Of a stretch of 47,071 nucleotides of DNA, positions 26,816 to 35,419 are shown in pieces. A program made the translations under genes and the position numbers. A model generated the notes under the pieces. That model was given only the letters and a program-made list of their open reading frames with translations. It made no database searches and was not told the DNA's origin. The stretch is from Alphaproteobacteria bacterium (GTDB lineage: Bacteria; Pseudomonadota; Alphaproteobacteria; JAEUKQ01; JAIBAD01): the NCBI GenBank assembly GCA_019695395.1, contig JAIBAD010000009.1, positions 1 through 47,071 of the forward strand, given 5' to 3'. Numbering within the stretch: the stretch's first letter is position 1; each line of letters starts with the position of its first letter.

Positions 26816-27607
26816 TTATTTATTATGCACACGATAGCCCCCTGCTATATAGGTATGCCAACCTTCAACCGTAAAATTATAAACAAGATGGTTACCTGTT
26901 AATAATTTTAAAGATGGTGGTTTAACCATTAACCCATTAGCTTTAACCAAACAATAAGTTTTATCAATCATCCCTAACGGTTGATAAGAAAGCTGGAATT
27001 GATTAGTTGTTTGAACTGGTAATGTATTATTAACTATACCAGGAGACATCGGAAAAGGTTGCATATCATCATTTGATACATCCATAAAAGCAGGTATTTG
27101 GCTATTTACTCGAACTTGCTGATAACCTGTTGTCATTGACACCGTAGAAGAATGGTTTGAATTCCTAAGAGAAGAATTTTTCTTTGATCGATTTGGAAAA
27201 AAATCTAACCATACTTTATGAGGTTTTTTTGGGGTTGTTTTTTTTTCATAAAGCTTATCTGTATTATCATTAATTATTTTTTCATTATTCATTTCGCCTA
27301 TATTAGAAGCAATACTATAGGGTAAAGTTAAAAATGGGTGGTTTGCTGTAACTTTTAACCCATCTAAATCATACAGATCATTAATTTCATGGGAAAATGT
27401 TCTAATAACACGACCTGGTTTTAGTTGATCTAATCCTTCAAAACTCATAACCCAATCACCAATTTTTATATCTTCAATCATCTTAGTTGTCCCATCAGCC
27501 ATTAAAATTGGTGTATTAATACCAAAACAAGTTTTCAATGAATATTTTTTGTCAAATGGATAATTGAATAAATTTTTATTATTTGAAAAACCAATATTAA
27601 TTTTCAT
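26816..27607 (-). CDS. Stand-alone Hint (hedgehog/intein) domain protein
   Basis: The 263-residue protein is almost entirely a Hint domain. Residues 27-57 (TCFGINTPILMADGTTKMI, then EDIKIGDWVMSFE) are the Hint N-terminal block with the nucleophile C27. LKVTANHPFL at 85-94 is the T-x-x-H motif (T87, H90). The C-terminus VEGWHTYIAGGYRVHNK carries the H-N pair (H261, N262) followed by a single lysine. Splicing inteins need Cys, Ser or Thr after the Asn, so self-cleavage rather than splicing is expected. The N-terminal 26 residues would be the N-extein. The middle (about 100-190) is a polar low-complexity insert, not a homing endonuclease. No signal peptide is seen. Related Hint domains occur in bacterial polymorphic toxins and RTX-like secreted proteins. 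An AGGAAAG precedes the ATG. Confidence 0.8.
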   Translation of the reverse strand: MKINIGFSNNKNLFNYPFDKKYSLKTCFGINTPILMADGTTKMIEDIKIGDWVMSFEGLDQLKPGRVIRTFSHEINDLYDLDGLKVTANHPFLTLPYSIASNIGEMNNEKIINDNTDKLYEKKTTPKKPHKVWLDFFPNRSKKNSSLRNSNHSSTVSMTTGYQQVRVNSQIPAFMDVSNDDMQPFPMSPGIVNNTLPVQTTNQFQLSYQPLGMIDKTYCLVKANGLMVKPPSLKLLTGNHLVYNFTVEGWHTYIAGGYRVHNK

Positions 27608-27796
27608 ATTTATTTCACTTTCCTCAATAAACTATAATTAATGTAATAAATAATCTATGTTACTTGCATAAGCCTATTTGTTATCATAATTATCACCATA
27701 ATAACATAAAATATTATTAAGTTTATATAATTATAATCCAAATATATTTTAAGACCATCAATTATCTTTTATATCTCTTAGAATTATAATCTTAGA

Positions 27797-27841
27797 AAAG
27801 AACTAGGCTTGATTCATTTCGGAATCAAGCCATTGTTCTTT
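27797..27841. terminator. Long perfect hairpin, possible terminator upstream of the Hint gene
   Basis: A two-tier stem: AAAGAAC pairs with GTTCTTT, and GGCTTGATTC pairs with GAATCAAGCC around the loop ATTTCG, with small TA/ATT bulges between. The minus-strand exit is T-rich (GTTCTTTTCT), while the plus-strand side runs into TTCCCCC, so minus-strand termination is somewhat more likely. It lies about 190 bases upstream of the Hint gene start. Confidence 0.45.
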
Positions 27842-28584
27842 CCCCCTTTATAGCAAAACGTTTTAATGATTATCTTTATAATTACTGACACGTATATTTT
27901 ATAAAGTTTTTAATCATGCTAGCCCTTATTTTATACACACAAATCGCTATTCATTTCAAATACATAATATTCATCTATAAATTAGTTTAATTTATATAGT
28001 TAGCAAAATATGATTTTTCAGTATTAAAATTAGGAGACAGTTTAATTTTATTATGTTTAAATTTTTTATCGAATACATAAAAATTAACTTACATTAATTT
28101 AGAATCATTATTCTCTTGGAGAGAATTACAAATAAAAATTTAATCCAATAAAATTCTGGAAAAACAAGTATATAAAGATATGTACATCATTGTGACATTA
28201 AATCTTCAATTATTTTAATTCAAATAATATAGTAATAAACATAATATAACGATTTATTCAATAAATAATAAAATGTATTATTTATTGTTTAATATTAATA
28301 TAAAAAGCCATTTTTTTTTGATTTATTATACTAAACTTATATATAAAAATTTACTATTAACTATTCTATACATATTCATTATAATATTTAATATGTATTC
28401 AAATATAAAGCTATTATTAAATCTATTTAAACAATGAGTTATTTTAATGTAAAAGAACGGAAACCGTTATTAAATAAAAATGGACTTTAGTTTTTTATAA
28501 AAAATACTTTTCAAGTATAGGAAAATTGATTAGTTTATAATCACTATTCTGATTATTTTTCACTTTTGCATTATATCCTAACTT

Positions 28585-28618
28585 AGACCCTTCGAAAATA
28601 TTTCGGGGGTCTTTTTTT
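28585..28618 (+). terminator. Strong Rho-independent terminator with no upstream plus-strand gene
   Basis: AGACCC at 28585-28590 pairs with GGGTCT at 28607-28612, with an inner CGAAA-ATA-TTTCG stem, followed by seven Ts (28612-28618). The T-run exists only on the plus strand side, so the direction is clear. The nearest plus-strand gene upstream is the GST, which ends at 26752. Confidence 0.85.
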
Positions 28619-28659
28619 ATCAACCAAACTTATTTTATATTAATAAAAAAATACTAAAA

Positions 28660-28994
28660 CTAATAAGCAAACATTTCAGATAAAATTTGGCAAATTTCAC
28701 GTGCTATTTTTTGATTAATAGATCCCATTTTTTTAAGTAGCCGATTTTTATCAATAGTTTGGATTTGATCTAAAATAATTTGTTCTTCTTTATTCATAAA
28801 AGTACAAGATATCCTTGTTGGATAAGGACGTAAAACACTTGTCATGGGGCAATAATTACTGTTTGAATATAAAAATTCATTTCATCAGGAGAAATAATTA
28901 AACATGGCCTGGTTTTCTTTATTTCTACACCTTTTTTAGTGGGATCAAGTACCGTCTGATACACATCAAAACGTTTAATCCTTTTATTTACCAT
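28660..28994 (-). pseudogene. MazF/PemK-family toxin gene with a frameshift
   Basis: From ATG 28994 the protein reads MVNKRIKRFDVYQTVLDPTK, continues with KKTRPCLIISPDEMN and TVIIAP, then stops at a TGA. The family continues VIIAPMTS; MTSVLRPYPTRISC plus IILDQIQTIDKNRL and a C-terminal ILSEMFAY are present, but in the neighbouring frame. One base is missing at the CCCC run (about 28846-28850), so the ribosome stops 49 residues in. Family members are sequence-specific endoribonucleases (mRNA interferases), so this copy is probably dead. An indel error or a programmed -1/+2 shift is the alternative. The start codon overlaps the antitoxin stop (AAATGGTAA), the usual coupled arrangement. Confidence 0.85.
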
Positions 28995-29254
28995 TTCCAA
29001 TTATCTTGATCCCACTGGTTTGAAATGTCTGGATTCAACTGTTTATCATCCTCTCTTTCAGCCATAAGTTTAAAAGAATTGCCCCACCTCTTTCTTGGTA
29101 TTTTTTTTATAGAATGGACAACAGGAGAAAGAATAATCTTTTTATTTTGTACAGTTATTTCAATTTCATCTTCAAAATTACATTCTTTAATCAAAGATTT
29201 CGGAAGACGTATCCCTTGAGAATTACCAATTTTAATCAGATTAATTTTTATAAT
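28988..29254 (-). CDS. MazE/AbrB-type antitoxin, start codon not canonical
   Basis: Read in frame, the protein starts IIKINLIKIGNSQGIRLPKS and continues LIKECNFEDEIEITVQNKK to a stop at 28988. The IGNSQGIRLPK segment is the swapped-hairpin AbrB/MazE DNA-binding fold. It would bind its own promoter and neutralise the MazF-like toxin encoded 7 bases overlapping downstream. The frame has no ATG, GTG or TTG before the DNA-binding core; the in-frame TTG at 29194 would cut that core off. The best candidate is an ATT at 29254 after AAGGA. Either translation uses this rare start or the start codon has been lost. The C-terminal region (SIKKIPRKRWGNSFKLMA, then WDQDNWKW) is the likely toxin-binding tail. 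Confidence 0.75.
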   Translation of the reverse strand: MIKINLIKIGNSQGIRLPKSLIKECNFEDEIEITVQNKKIILSPVVHSIKKIPRKRWGNSFKLMAEREDDKQLNPDISNQWDQDNWKW

Positions 29255-29371
29255 TAAGATCCTTAAATGTTATTACAAAGTATATACTTTTTTAAAGTAT
29301 AAATGAAGTTTCTTAGGCAAATTTAATTTTTATAAAAATAAAATAGATCAAATAAGCAGAAAAATTATATA

Positions 29372-31171
29372 TCATTCAACTACTGGCATTGCATCTTCAA
29401 TAATAAATTGAAGTGTGGTTTGATTTTGCCATTTTTGGGATTTTATTTGCCCAATCAAATGAAGCTTTGATTGTTTTTTTAATAAAAAAGAACCCAAAGT
29501 ATTTTCTACGCAGCGAAAGGCAATAGCTTTAACCGCCCGGCCACTTTTCCCTATAATCATACATCTTACATGATTTTGTCCCACAATATCAGCTTTAATA
29601 ATTTTCATAAAAGGCATTAAAAATTTGGGTTCAGGATTTCCGCTACCAAATGGGGCAAGATAAGTTAATTGATCATATAAATAGTCATCAAATGATTGCG
29701 TCGATAAAATACCATCAATATGAATTTCAGGTACAGGAATAACATTATTTGTTTGCCGCAACAAATGGGATGATAAAAATTTTTCAAATTCCAAAATTTT
29801 GTCTTGGTCAATGGTCAAACCTGCTGCCATGGCATGCCCCCCACCCTCAATTAATATACCTTCTTGGCGTGCGGCAATTACGGCACTGCCCAAATCAAAA
29901 TCTGGAATTGATCTTGCAGATCCTTTACCGATTTTATCCTGCCAAGAAATAACAAAAGCTGGTACATTAAAATGATCTTTTAATCGTGCAGCTATAATCC
30001 CAATAATTCCAGGATGCCATTCAGATGATGAAGCTAAAACAAATGGTTTATCTTGCTGATATCCCTTAGAATATACAGATGAAATTGCTTGATTAATTGC
30101 ATCTTTTTCAAGATTACCGCGTTCTTTATTCAAATAATCAAGTTCTAATGCCAATTGTTTCGCATCAATAATACTATCAGATGATAATAATTTGACCCCT
30201 AAATCTGATGTTCCAATTCGCCCACCTGCGTTGATCCTGGGCCCTAACATAAAACCTAAATGATACGAAGTTGGGCTATCATTAATACCAGCAATATCAC
30301 ATAAAGCTGTAAGGCCTATATTTTTTCTTTTTGCTAATGCGGCTAATCCCAATTTAACAAAAGCCCGATTAAGCCCAGATAAAGGAACAACATCACATAC
30401 AGTTCCCAAAGCCACTAAATCTAACCATTGTCGTAAATCTGGCTCTGGACGATTTTCTGAATAAAATGATGCTAAACGTAAATGGCGATTAAGTGCTACA
30501 ATTAATAAAAATGTTACACCCACGGCGGCTAAATGTTTTGTGCTTTGGTGAAGAGTAGGTTCTGTATCCAAACGATTAGGGTTAATAACAGCCACCGCTT
30601 TAGGTAATTCAAAAGATGCGGCATGATGATCAATAACAATGATATCCAAACCCAGCTCTGCGGCTTCAGCTAATGGATCAAAAGATGTAATTCCACAATC
30701 AACTGTTATGACCACTTGAATATTTTGCTCTTTTAATTTTTTTAAAGCCGCAATGTTTGGCCCATATCCTTCTTTAAAACGATCTGGGATATAAAGAGTA
30801 AGTGGAATTCCAAGTGTTTTAAAAAATAATTTTAATAAAGCTGCTGATGTTGCCCCATCAACATCATAATCACCAAATACTGCAATATTTTCCCCTGTAA
30901 TAATTGCTTGATAAAGACGTCCAATAGCTTTATCCATATCATTCAATAATAATGGATCAGGCATAAAATATTTTAAATTAGGCGATAAATAAAATTGTGC
31001 CTGCTTTAAATCAACTTTTCGTATAGTAAGCAAACGAGCGAATAGTTCATCAATATTAAGAAATCGTTGGAAACCCAAGGCTGCTCGTTCATCATAAGAA
31101 CAAAATTTCCATAACTTTCCAGCCAAGGAACGCACATTATTAAAATCGAATTGATGTTGGTTTTCTTGCAT
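29372..31171 (-). CDS. recJ: Single-stranded-DNA exonuclease RecJ
   Basis: This 5'-3' single-strand exonuclease acts in recombination and mismatch repair. The DHH-family motifs are in order: VFGDYDVDGATSAALL (98-113) with the metal aspartates D101 and D103 and D105, a second aspartate in VVITVDCGITSFD, VIDHHAASFELP near 179, and the DHHA1 motif GGGHAMAAGLT near residue 443. A C-terminal OB-like domain follows. The length of 599 is standard for RecJ (about 560-600). It is divergent from pabB with an 83-base gap. Nothing unusual is seen. Confidence 0.94.
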   Translation of the reverse strand: MQENQHQFDFNNVRSLAGKLWKFCSYDERAALGFQRFLNIDELFARLLTIRKVDLKQAQFYLSPNLKYFMPDPLLLNDMDKAIGRLYQAIITGENIAVFGDYDVDGATSAALLKLFFKTLGIPLTLYIPDRFKEGYGPNIAALKKLKEQNIQVVITVDCGITSFDPLAEAAELGLDIIVIDHHAASFELPKAVAVINPNRLDTEPTLHQSTKHLAAVGVTFLLIVALNRHLRLASFYSENRPEPDLRQWLDLVALGTVCDVVPLSGLNRAFVKLGLAALAKRKNIGLTALCDIAGINDSPTSYHLGFMLGPRINAGGRIGTSDLGVKLLSSDSIIDAKQLALELDYLNKERGNLEKDAINQAISSVYSKGYQQDKPFVLASSSEWHPGIIGIIAARLKDHFNVPAFVISWQDKIGKGSARSIPDFDLGSAVIAARQEGILIEGGGHAMAAGLTIDQDKILEFEKFLSSHLLRQTNNVIPVPEIHIDGILSTQSFDDYLYDQLTYLAPFGSGNPEPKFLMPFMKIIKADIVGQNHVRCMIIGKSGRAVKAIAFRCVENTLGSFLLKKQSKLHLIGQIKSQKWQNQTTLQFIIEDAMPVVE

Positions 31172-31254
31172 AACCGAAATTAAAAAAAACTATTTATTAC
31201 CAATAACGCCAATGTTAAAAACAATATGAACTATAGTAAAGCCAAATAAATTAT

Positions 31255-32652
31255 ATGAATCATTCTATGGATTTAAATTTTTACCAAGATATATATCAAT
31301 CCGAAGTTAAAGTTACTTTATTACCTTGGCGTAATCCAGGCGATCTTTTACCATGTTTCGATCAAATGCCAGGATTTATTTTATTCGAAAGTAACGGGCA
31401 AGAACCCATTTACAATCATTACAGTTTTATTGTTTTCAATCCTTTTATGGTTTTTAAAAGCCATAATCATTATCATACATTAAATGATATAATTATTAAA
31501 GAAAATCCATATTCTTTTCTTAAAAAAATAATTCAAAAATTTTCTTTTAAGCCATTGCCAAATTTACCCCCTTTTCAAACAGGAATAGCTGGATTTTGGG
31601 GATATGAATCAGCGCGTTTCCTTGGATTTACGATAGAAACCAAAGAGCTATTTCAAAAGACACCTGACATAGTTTTAGGATTTTATGATCAAGTACTTGC
31701 TTTTGATCATCATAAAAAATCCGTTTATCTTTTTACACGAGGTAATAAGGCAAAATTACAAATAGAAGCTATAAAAAAAAGATTCGACCAACCAATTAAA
31801 ATTTTTGACTATCATTCAAAAAAACCTTCTATACCAAAAGCCTTCTTAACAGAAAAAGAATATACAGAAAAAATAGATAAAATAATATCCTATTTATATC
31901 AGGGACAAATATACCAAACAAACTTCACTTTTCCGTTTTTCGTTAAATTACCAGAATATTATAATGCCCAACGATTATATTATATTCTTAAAACTATTAA
32001 TCCTGCCCCCTTTTCGGCTTATTTAAATTTCGATGATATAAAAATTATTTCATCTTCACCTGAACGTTTTTTAAAACTGGATCATGGTAATGTTACAACA
32101 TCACCAATCAAGGGTACAATTCCAAGGCACAAAAATAAAAATCTAGACAATAAAAATGCATCTTTATTGCAAAACAACCCCAAAGATCAAAGTGAAAATT
32201 TAATGATTGTTGATTTGCTACGAAATGATTTATCTAAAGTGTGCGAAGATCATAGTGTAACTGTACCCCAACTTTTTAAATTAGAAACTTATCCTAGTAT
32301 ATTTCATCTGGTTTCAACTATAACAGGAAAATTAAAAGAAGATAAAGATGCTATAGATCTTTTCATTGCTTGTTTTCCAGGTGGATCTATTACTGGAGCA
32401 CCTAAAATAAGTGCCATGACTATTATTGATAAATTAGAGCATTATCCCCGTGGCTCTTATTGCGGATCTATTGGCTATATTGGATTTGATCAATCGATGG
32501 ATACAAATATTGCAATTAGAACAATTGTTTTAACAAAAAATCTTGGCTCTTTTCATGTGGGTTCCGGTATTGTTATTGATTCAAACCCACATTCTGAATA
32601 TGAAGAATGTCTAGCCAAAGCCAAATTATTAATAGAAGCTTTTCAAAGGTAA
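31255..32652 (+). CDS. pabB: Aminodeoxychorismate synthase component I
   Basis: PabB converts chorismate plus ammonia (from PabA) to 4-amino-4-deoxychorismate for folate. The chorismate-binding domain is seen in YQTNFTFPF (about 221), SSSPERFLKL near residue 265, SPIKGTIPRH near 284, and the C-terminal GSITGAPKISAMTIIDKLE with RGSYCGSIGYIGFD. It is the stand-alone component, 465 residues. TrpE anthranilate synthase is the main alternative, but the following pabA and pabC, with pabC a class IV lyase, support PabB. pabA starts 8 bases after its stop. No ribosome-binding site is clear before the ATG at 31255. Confidence 0.88.
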   Translation: MNHSMDLNFYQDIYQSEVKVTLLPWRNPGDLLPCFDQMPGFILFESNGQEPIYNHYSFIVFNPFMVFKSHNHYHTLNDIIIKENPYSFLKKIIQKFSFKPLPNLPPFQTGIAGFWGYESARFLGFTIETKELFQKTPDIVLGFYDQVLAFDHHKKSVYLFTRGNKAKLQIEAIKKRFDQPIKIFDYHSKKPSIPKAFLTEKEYTEKIDKIISYLYQGQIYQTNFTFPFFVKLPEYYNAQRLYYILKTINPAPFSAYLNFDDIKIISSSPERFLKLDHGNVTTSPIKGTIPRHKNKNLDNKNASLLQNNPKDQSENLMIVDLLRNDLSKVCEDHSVTVPQLFKLETYPSIFHLVSTITGKLKEDKDAIDLFIACFPGGSITGAPKISAMTIIDKLEHYPRGSYCGSIGYIGFDQSMDTNIAIRTIVLTKNLGSFHVGSGIVIDSNPHSEYEECLAKAKLLIEAFQR

Positions 32653-32660
32653 TAATTATC

Positions 32661-33224
32661 ATGCATGTTTTGTTAATTGATAATTATGATTCTTTTACAC
32701 ATAATCTTGCGCGTTATGTACGCGAACTTGGATCATTTGTGACAGTTAAACGATGTGATGAGGTTGATGAAAATATTGATATAATTAACCCAACACATCT
32801 TATTATTTCACCTGGTCCTGGCCATCCCCAAGATGCAAAAATTTCGTTACAGATGATAAAAAAATATACCAATATTATTCCCATATTAGGCGTGTGCCTT
32901 GGTCATCAATGCATGGCATACATTTATGGAGCCTCAATTATACAATCAATCAAACCCCAACATGGAAAAACGTCCATCATTACACATACACAAACAGGGT
33001 TATTCAAAAATGTCCCTAATAATATTTTAGTAACACGTTATCATTCTCTAGTTATTGATCCAAACACGTTACCAGCATGCTTTACTATTACTGCAGAAAC
33101 GGAAGATAAAGAAATTATGGCTATTGCTCACAACAAAGATTCATTAGTTGGTGTTCAATTTCATCCAGAAGCTTTATTAACAGAATATGGATACCAAATT
33201 TTAAATAATTTTTTAAAAAACTAA
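32661..33224 (+). CDS. pabA: Aminodeoxychorismate synthase glutamine amidotransferase
   Basis: This glutaminase subunit feeds ammonia to PabB. The class I amidotransferase triad is visible: C79 in LGVCLGHQCM, and H168 and E170 in GVQFHPEALLTEYG. The protein starts MHVLLIDNYDSFTHNLARYV, the standard TrpG/PabA N-terminus. The frame is open further upstream into pabB (from 32607), but ATG at 32661 gives the correct start, with AAGG upstream. The length is 187 residues. It may also serve tryptophan synthesis if no separate trpG exists, as in some bacteria. Confidence 0.9.
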   Translation: MHVLLIDNYDSFTHNLARYVRELGSFVTVKRCDEVDENIDIINPTHLIISPGPGHPQDAKISLQMIKKYTNIIPILGVCLGHQCMAYIYGASIIQSIKPQHGKTSIITHTQTGLFKNVPNNILVTRYHSLVIDPNTLPACFTITAETEDKEIMAIAHNKDSLVGVQFHPEALLTEYGYQILNNFLKN

Positions 33225-33230
33225 ATTATT

Positions 33231-34064
33231 ATGACAATATATAGTTTTATTAATAATACTTTTGAACCAATTGAAACATCTTTTATTCATATCAATAACC
33301 GAGGATTATTATTAGCTGATGGCATTTTTGAAACCTTACGTGTTTATAATCAAAAACCATTTCTTTTGGTTAATCATTTAGAACGTCTAGAAAAATCAGC
33401 AAAAATTTTATCAATACCCTTTCCTAAAATTAATTTTGATACCACGATCAATAAACTTATAGATCTAAATAATTTTAAGGATGCCATTATTCGTATCACT
33501 TTAACGAGAGGTGCTAGTCAACGTGGTCTTTCAATTCAACAATGCCAAGAGCCAGTATTAATTATTACCTGCCATCCCTATCAAGAAATAAAAATGGCAT
33601 CATATAAATGTACAATTAGTTCAATTAAACGCAATCCAACATCACCGATAGCCAACATGAAAACACTTTCTTATATGGATAATGTTATAGCTTTAATCCA
33701 GGCCCAAGAAAAAGGGTTTGATGATGCCCTATTTTTAAATATTTATGATCAACCTGTTTGCAGTACAAAAGGTAATATTTTTATTGTGCATAATCATTCA
33801 ATTTATACCCCATCTTCATCAGATGGTATATTAAACGGCATTACTAGAAATACCATCATAGAGTTAATTCAAGATCAAAAATGGCCCTTGTATGAACAAA
33901 GTTTATCCTATCAACAATTAATTGAAGCTGACGAAATATTTATGACGAACAGTGTTATAGAAATTCAACCAATAACCCAATTAGATACAAAATTACTAAA
34001 CAATAATTTTTATAGTCAAAAATTAAAAACTTTATATAAAAATTATATTGAAAATAATTTATAA
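33231..34064 (+). CDS. pabC: Aminodeoxychorismate lyase (class IV PLP enzyme)
   Basis: This 277-residue fold-type-IV PLP protein releases pyruvate from aminodeoxychorismate to give p-aminobenzoate. LLLADGIFETLRVYN (26-40), the PLP lysine K144 in NMKTLSYMDN, and a late EADEIFMTNSVIEIQPI are the class IV signatures, shared with D-alanine and branched-chain transaminases. The position directly after pabB and pabA (6-base gap) makes the lyase the best call. The three genes form a complete p-aminobenzoate operon. It converges on cobB. Confidence 0.85.
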   Translation: MTIYSFINNTFEPIETSFIHINNRGLLLADGIFETLRVYNQKPFLLVNHLERLEKSAKILSIPFPKINFDTTINKLIDLNNFKDAIIRITLTRGASQRGLSIQQCQEPVLIITCHPYQEIKMASYKCTISSIKRNPTSPIANMKTLSYMDNVIALIQAQEKGFDDALFLNIYDQPVCSTKGNIFIVHNHSIYTPSSSDGILNGITRNTIIELIQDQKWPLYEQSLSYQQLIEADEIFMTNSVIEIQPITQLDTKLLNNNFYSQKLKTLYKNYIENNL

Positions 34065-34090
34065 AACGCACTATTGATTATAAACCAAAA

Positions 34091-35419
34091 TTAATCATCT
34101 ATCCTATCAATAATATGAATAAATGAACCCAAAATATTGCCCCTACATTGTCCATAAAGACCTAAATCTTTGTTATAACTATCATAGGATTGAAATAAAA
34201 AATTAGATTGAGGATAAGTTACATAATTTGCATAATGAAATTCATGACCACGAAATCTTGTTCCCTTTTTACCAAAAATTGTATCTGTACAGATTTCAAC
34301 CGTGCGATATCCCAAATGTAATTTATGTTCAACAAAGGAAAATTCATTATCAAATAACCCTGTCATAGAATAATGATTATTATGCTGGTCAATAATAGCT
34401 CGTCCCATTACCATGTAACCACCACATTCCCCATATATTTTTAATCCCTTATAGGCAGCTTTTCTTAAACCTTCTGAAAAGGTATAATTATTGCTTAATT
34501 CTTTTAAATATAATTCTGGATATCCGCCTGGCAAATAAATCGTATCCGCATTAGGAGGTGGCTCATTGTTAAGGGGTGAAAATTTTTTAATTTCTATTCC
34601 TTTGTCTTGCCACATATGTATCATCGATGGGTAAACAAATGAAAAAGCCTGATCATAAGCTAGCGCCACACTTTGCCCCCACGGATTAAAAAATACATTT
34701 GATTTTTTTTGCACCTTTTTTGTTTGACTATTATTACTAATCAATTGCTGCAAAAGATTAAAATCAATATAGTTTTGTCCAAGTTTTGATAAAGTTTCTA
34801 AGAAATCTTCATCAATTTTCTTATCATAATGTAATCCTAAATGGCGCGATGGAATTTTTATTCCTTCATCATACGGAATAAATCCAACAATAGGTATATT
34901 TAATGGGTCAATTGCTTGTTTTATTATTGTAATATGTTTATCGCTTTTTGCATTATTGATAATAACACCTAAAATTTTAAGATCTTTTTTATAAGTTAAA
35001 AACCCCTGGATTAAAGCTGCTATGGATTGCCCCATACCCTTGCCATCAATCACCAGTAAAATGGGCAATCCCGTATACAAAGAAACATCGGCGGTTGAAT
35101 TTTGGGTAATTGACATATTATCAAATAAACCCATGACACCTTCGCCTATAATTAAATCATTCTCACAAGATAAATTATATAAAATTTTATCTATTTGATG
35201 TTTGGTCATAGCCCATAAATCAAGATTATAACAATCATGTCCAATAATTTGTTTATGAAATTCTGGATCGATATAATCAGGTCCAACCTTAAATGTGCCA
35301 AGTGATAACCCTTTTTCTTTTAATCCTTGGATCAAAATCATGGTAATTGTTGTTTTGCCAGATCCTGATGATGGGGCAGCAACAATAAAACCTGGGGCTA
35401 TAGGGCAAGAATTATCCAT
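34091..35419 (-). CDS. cobB: Cobyrinic acid a,c-diamide synthase
   Basis: This ATP- and glutamine-dependent enzyme amidates the a and c side chains of (hydrogeno)cobyrinic acid. It has an N-terminal P-loop APSSGSGKTT (K22), then TFKVGPDYIDPEFH at 42-55, a signature of the CobB/CbiA group, and a C-terminal class I-like amidotransferase domain with C332 in IYGECGGYMVMG and a late FRGHEFHYA. The length of 442 is normal. The start overlaps the end of cobA by 8 bases (35412-35419), so both are translationally coupled. No other corrin-ring genes lie in the window. Confidence 0.88.
   Translation of the reverse strand: MDNSCPIAPGFIVAAPSSGSGKTTITMILIQGLKEKGLSLGTFKVGPDYIDPEFHKQIIGHDCYNLDLWAMTKHQIDKILYNLSCENDLIIGEGVMGLFDNMSITQNSTADVSLYTGLPILLVIDGKGMGQSIAALIQGFLTYKKDLKILGVIINNAKSDKHITIIKQAIDPLNIPIVGFIPYDEGIKIPSRHLGLHYDKKIDEDFLETLSKLGQNYIDFNLLQQLISNNSQTKKVQKKSNVFFNPWGQSVALAYDQAFSFVYPSMIHMWQDKGIEIKKFSPLNNEPPPNADTIYLPGGYPELYLKELSNNYTFSEGLRKAAYKGLKIYGECGGYMVMGRAIIDQHNNHYSMTGLFDNEFSFVEHKLHLGYRTVEICTDTIFGKKGTRFRGHEFHYANYVTYPQSNFLFQSYDSYNKDLGLYGQCRGNILGSFIHIIDRIDD

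Larger units (their letters stand above)
27608..28659. other. About 1 kb AT-rich stretch without a supported gene
   Basis: No protein of more than about 30 residues with a plausible start is seen on either strand. The only structured elements are a long hairpin (27797-27841) and a strong intrinsic terminator on the plus strand (28585-28618), described separately. An 18-codon frame at 28434-28490 (MSYFNVKERKPLLNKNGL) contains a small inverted repeat (AACGG AAA CCGTT, 28455-28469) but has no ribosome-binding site. I saw no tRNA cloverleaf. The stretch could carry a noncoding RNA or be a relic of lost genes. Confidence 0.6.

Noticed and set aside
26816-27607. Splicing intein
   Set aside because: The residue after the terminal Asn is Lys, not Cys, Ser or Thr, and there is no host protein on either side.
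27797-27841. tRNA or insertion-sequence end
   Set aside because: A simple two-part hairpin without cloverleaf arms, and no matching inverted copy nearby.
28434-28490. Eighteen-codon peptide frame before the orphan terminator
   Set aside because: No Shine-Dalgarno and no known likeness; kept only as a possibility in the orphan terminator finding.
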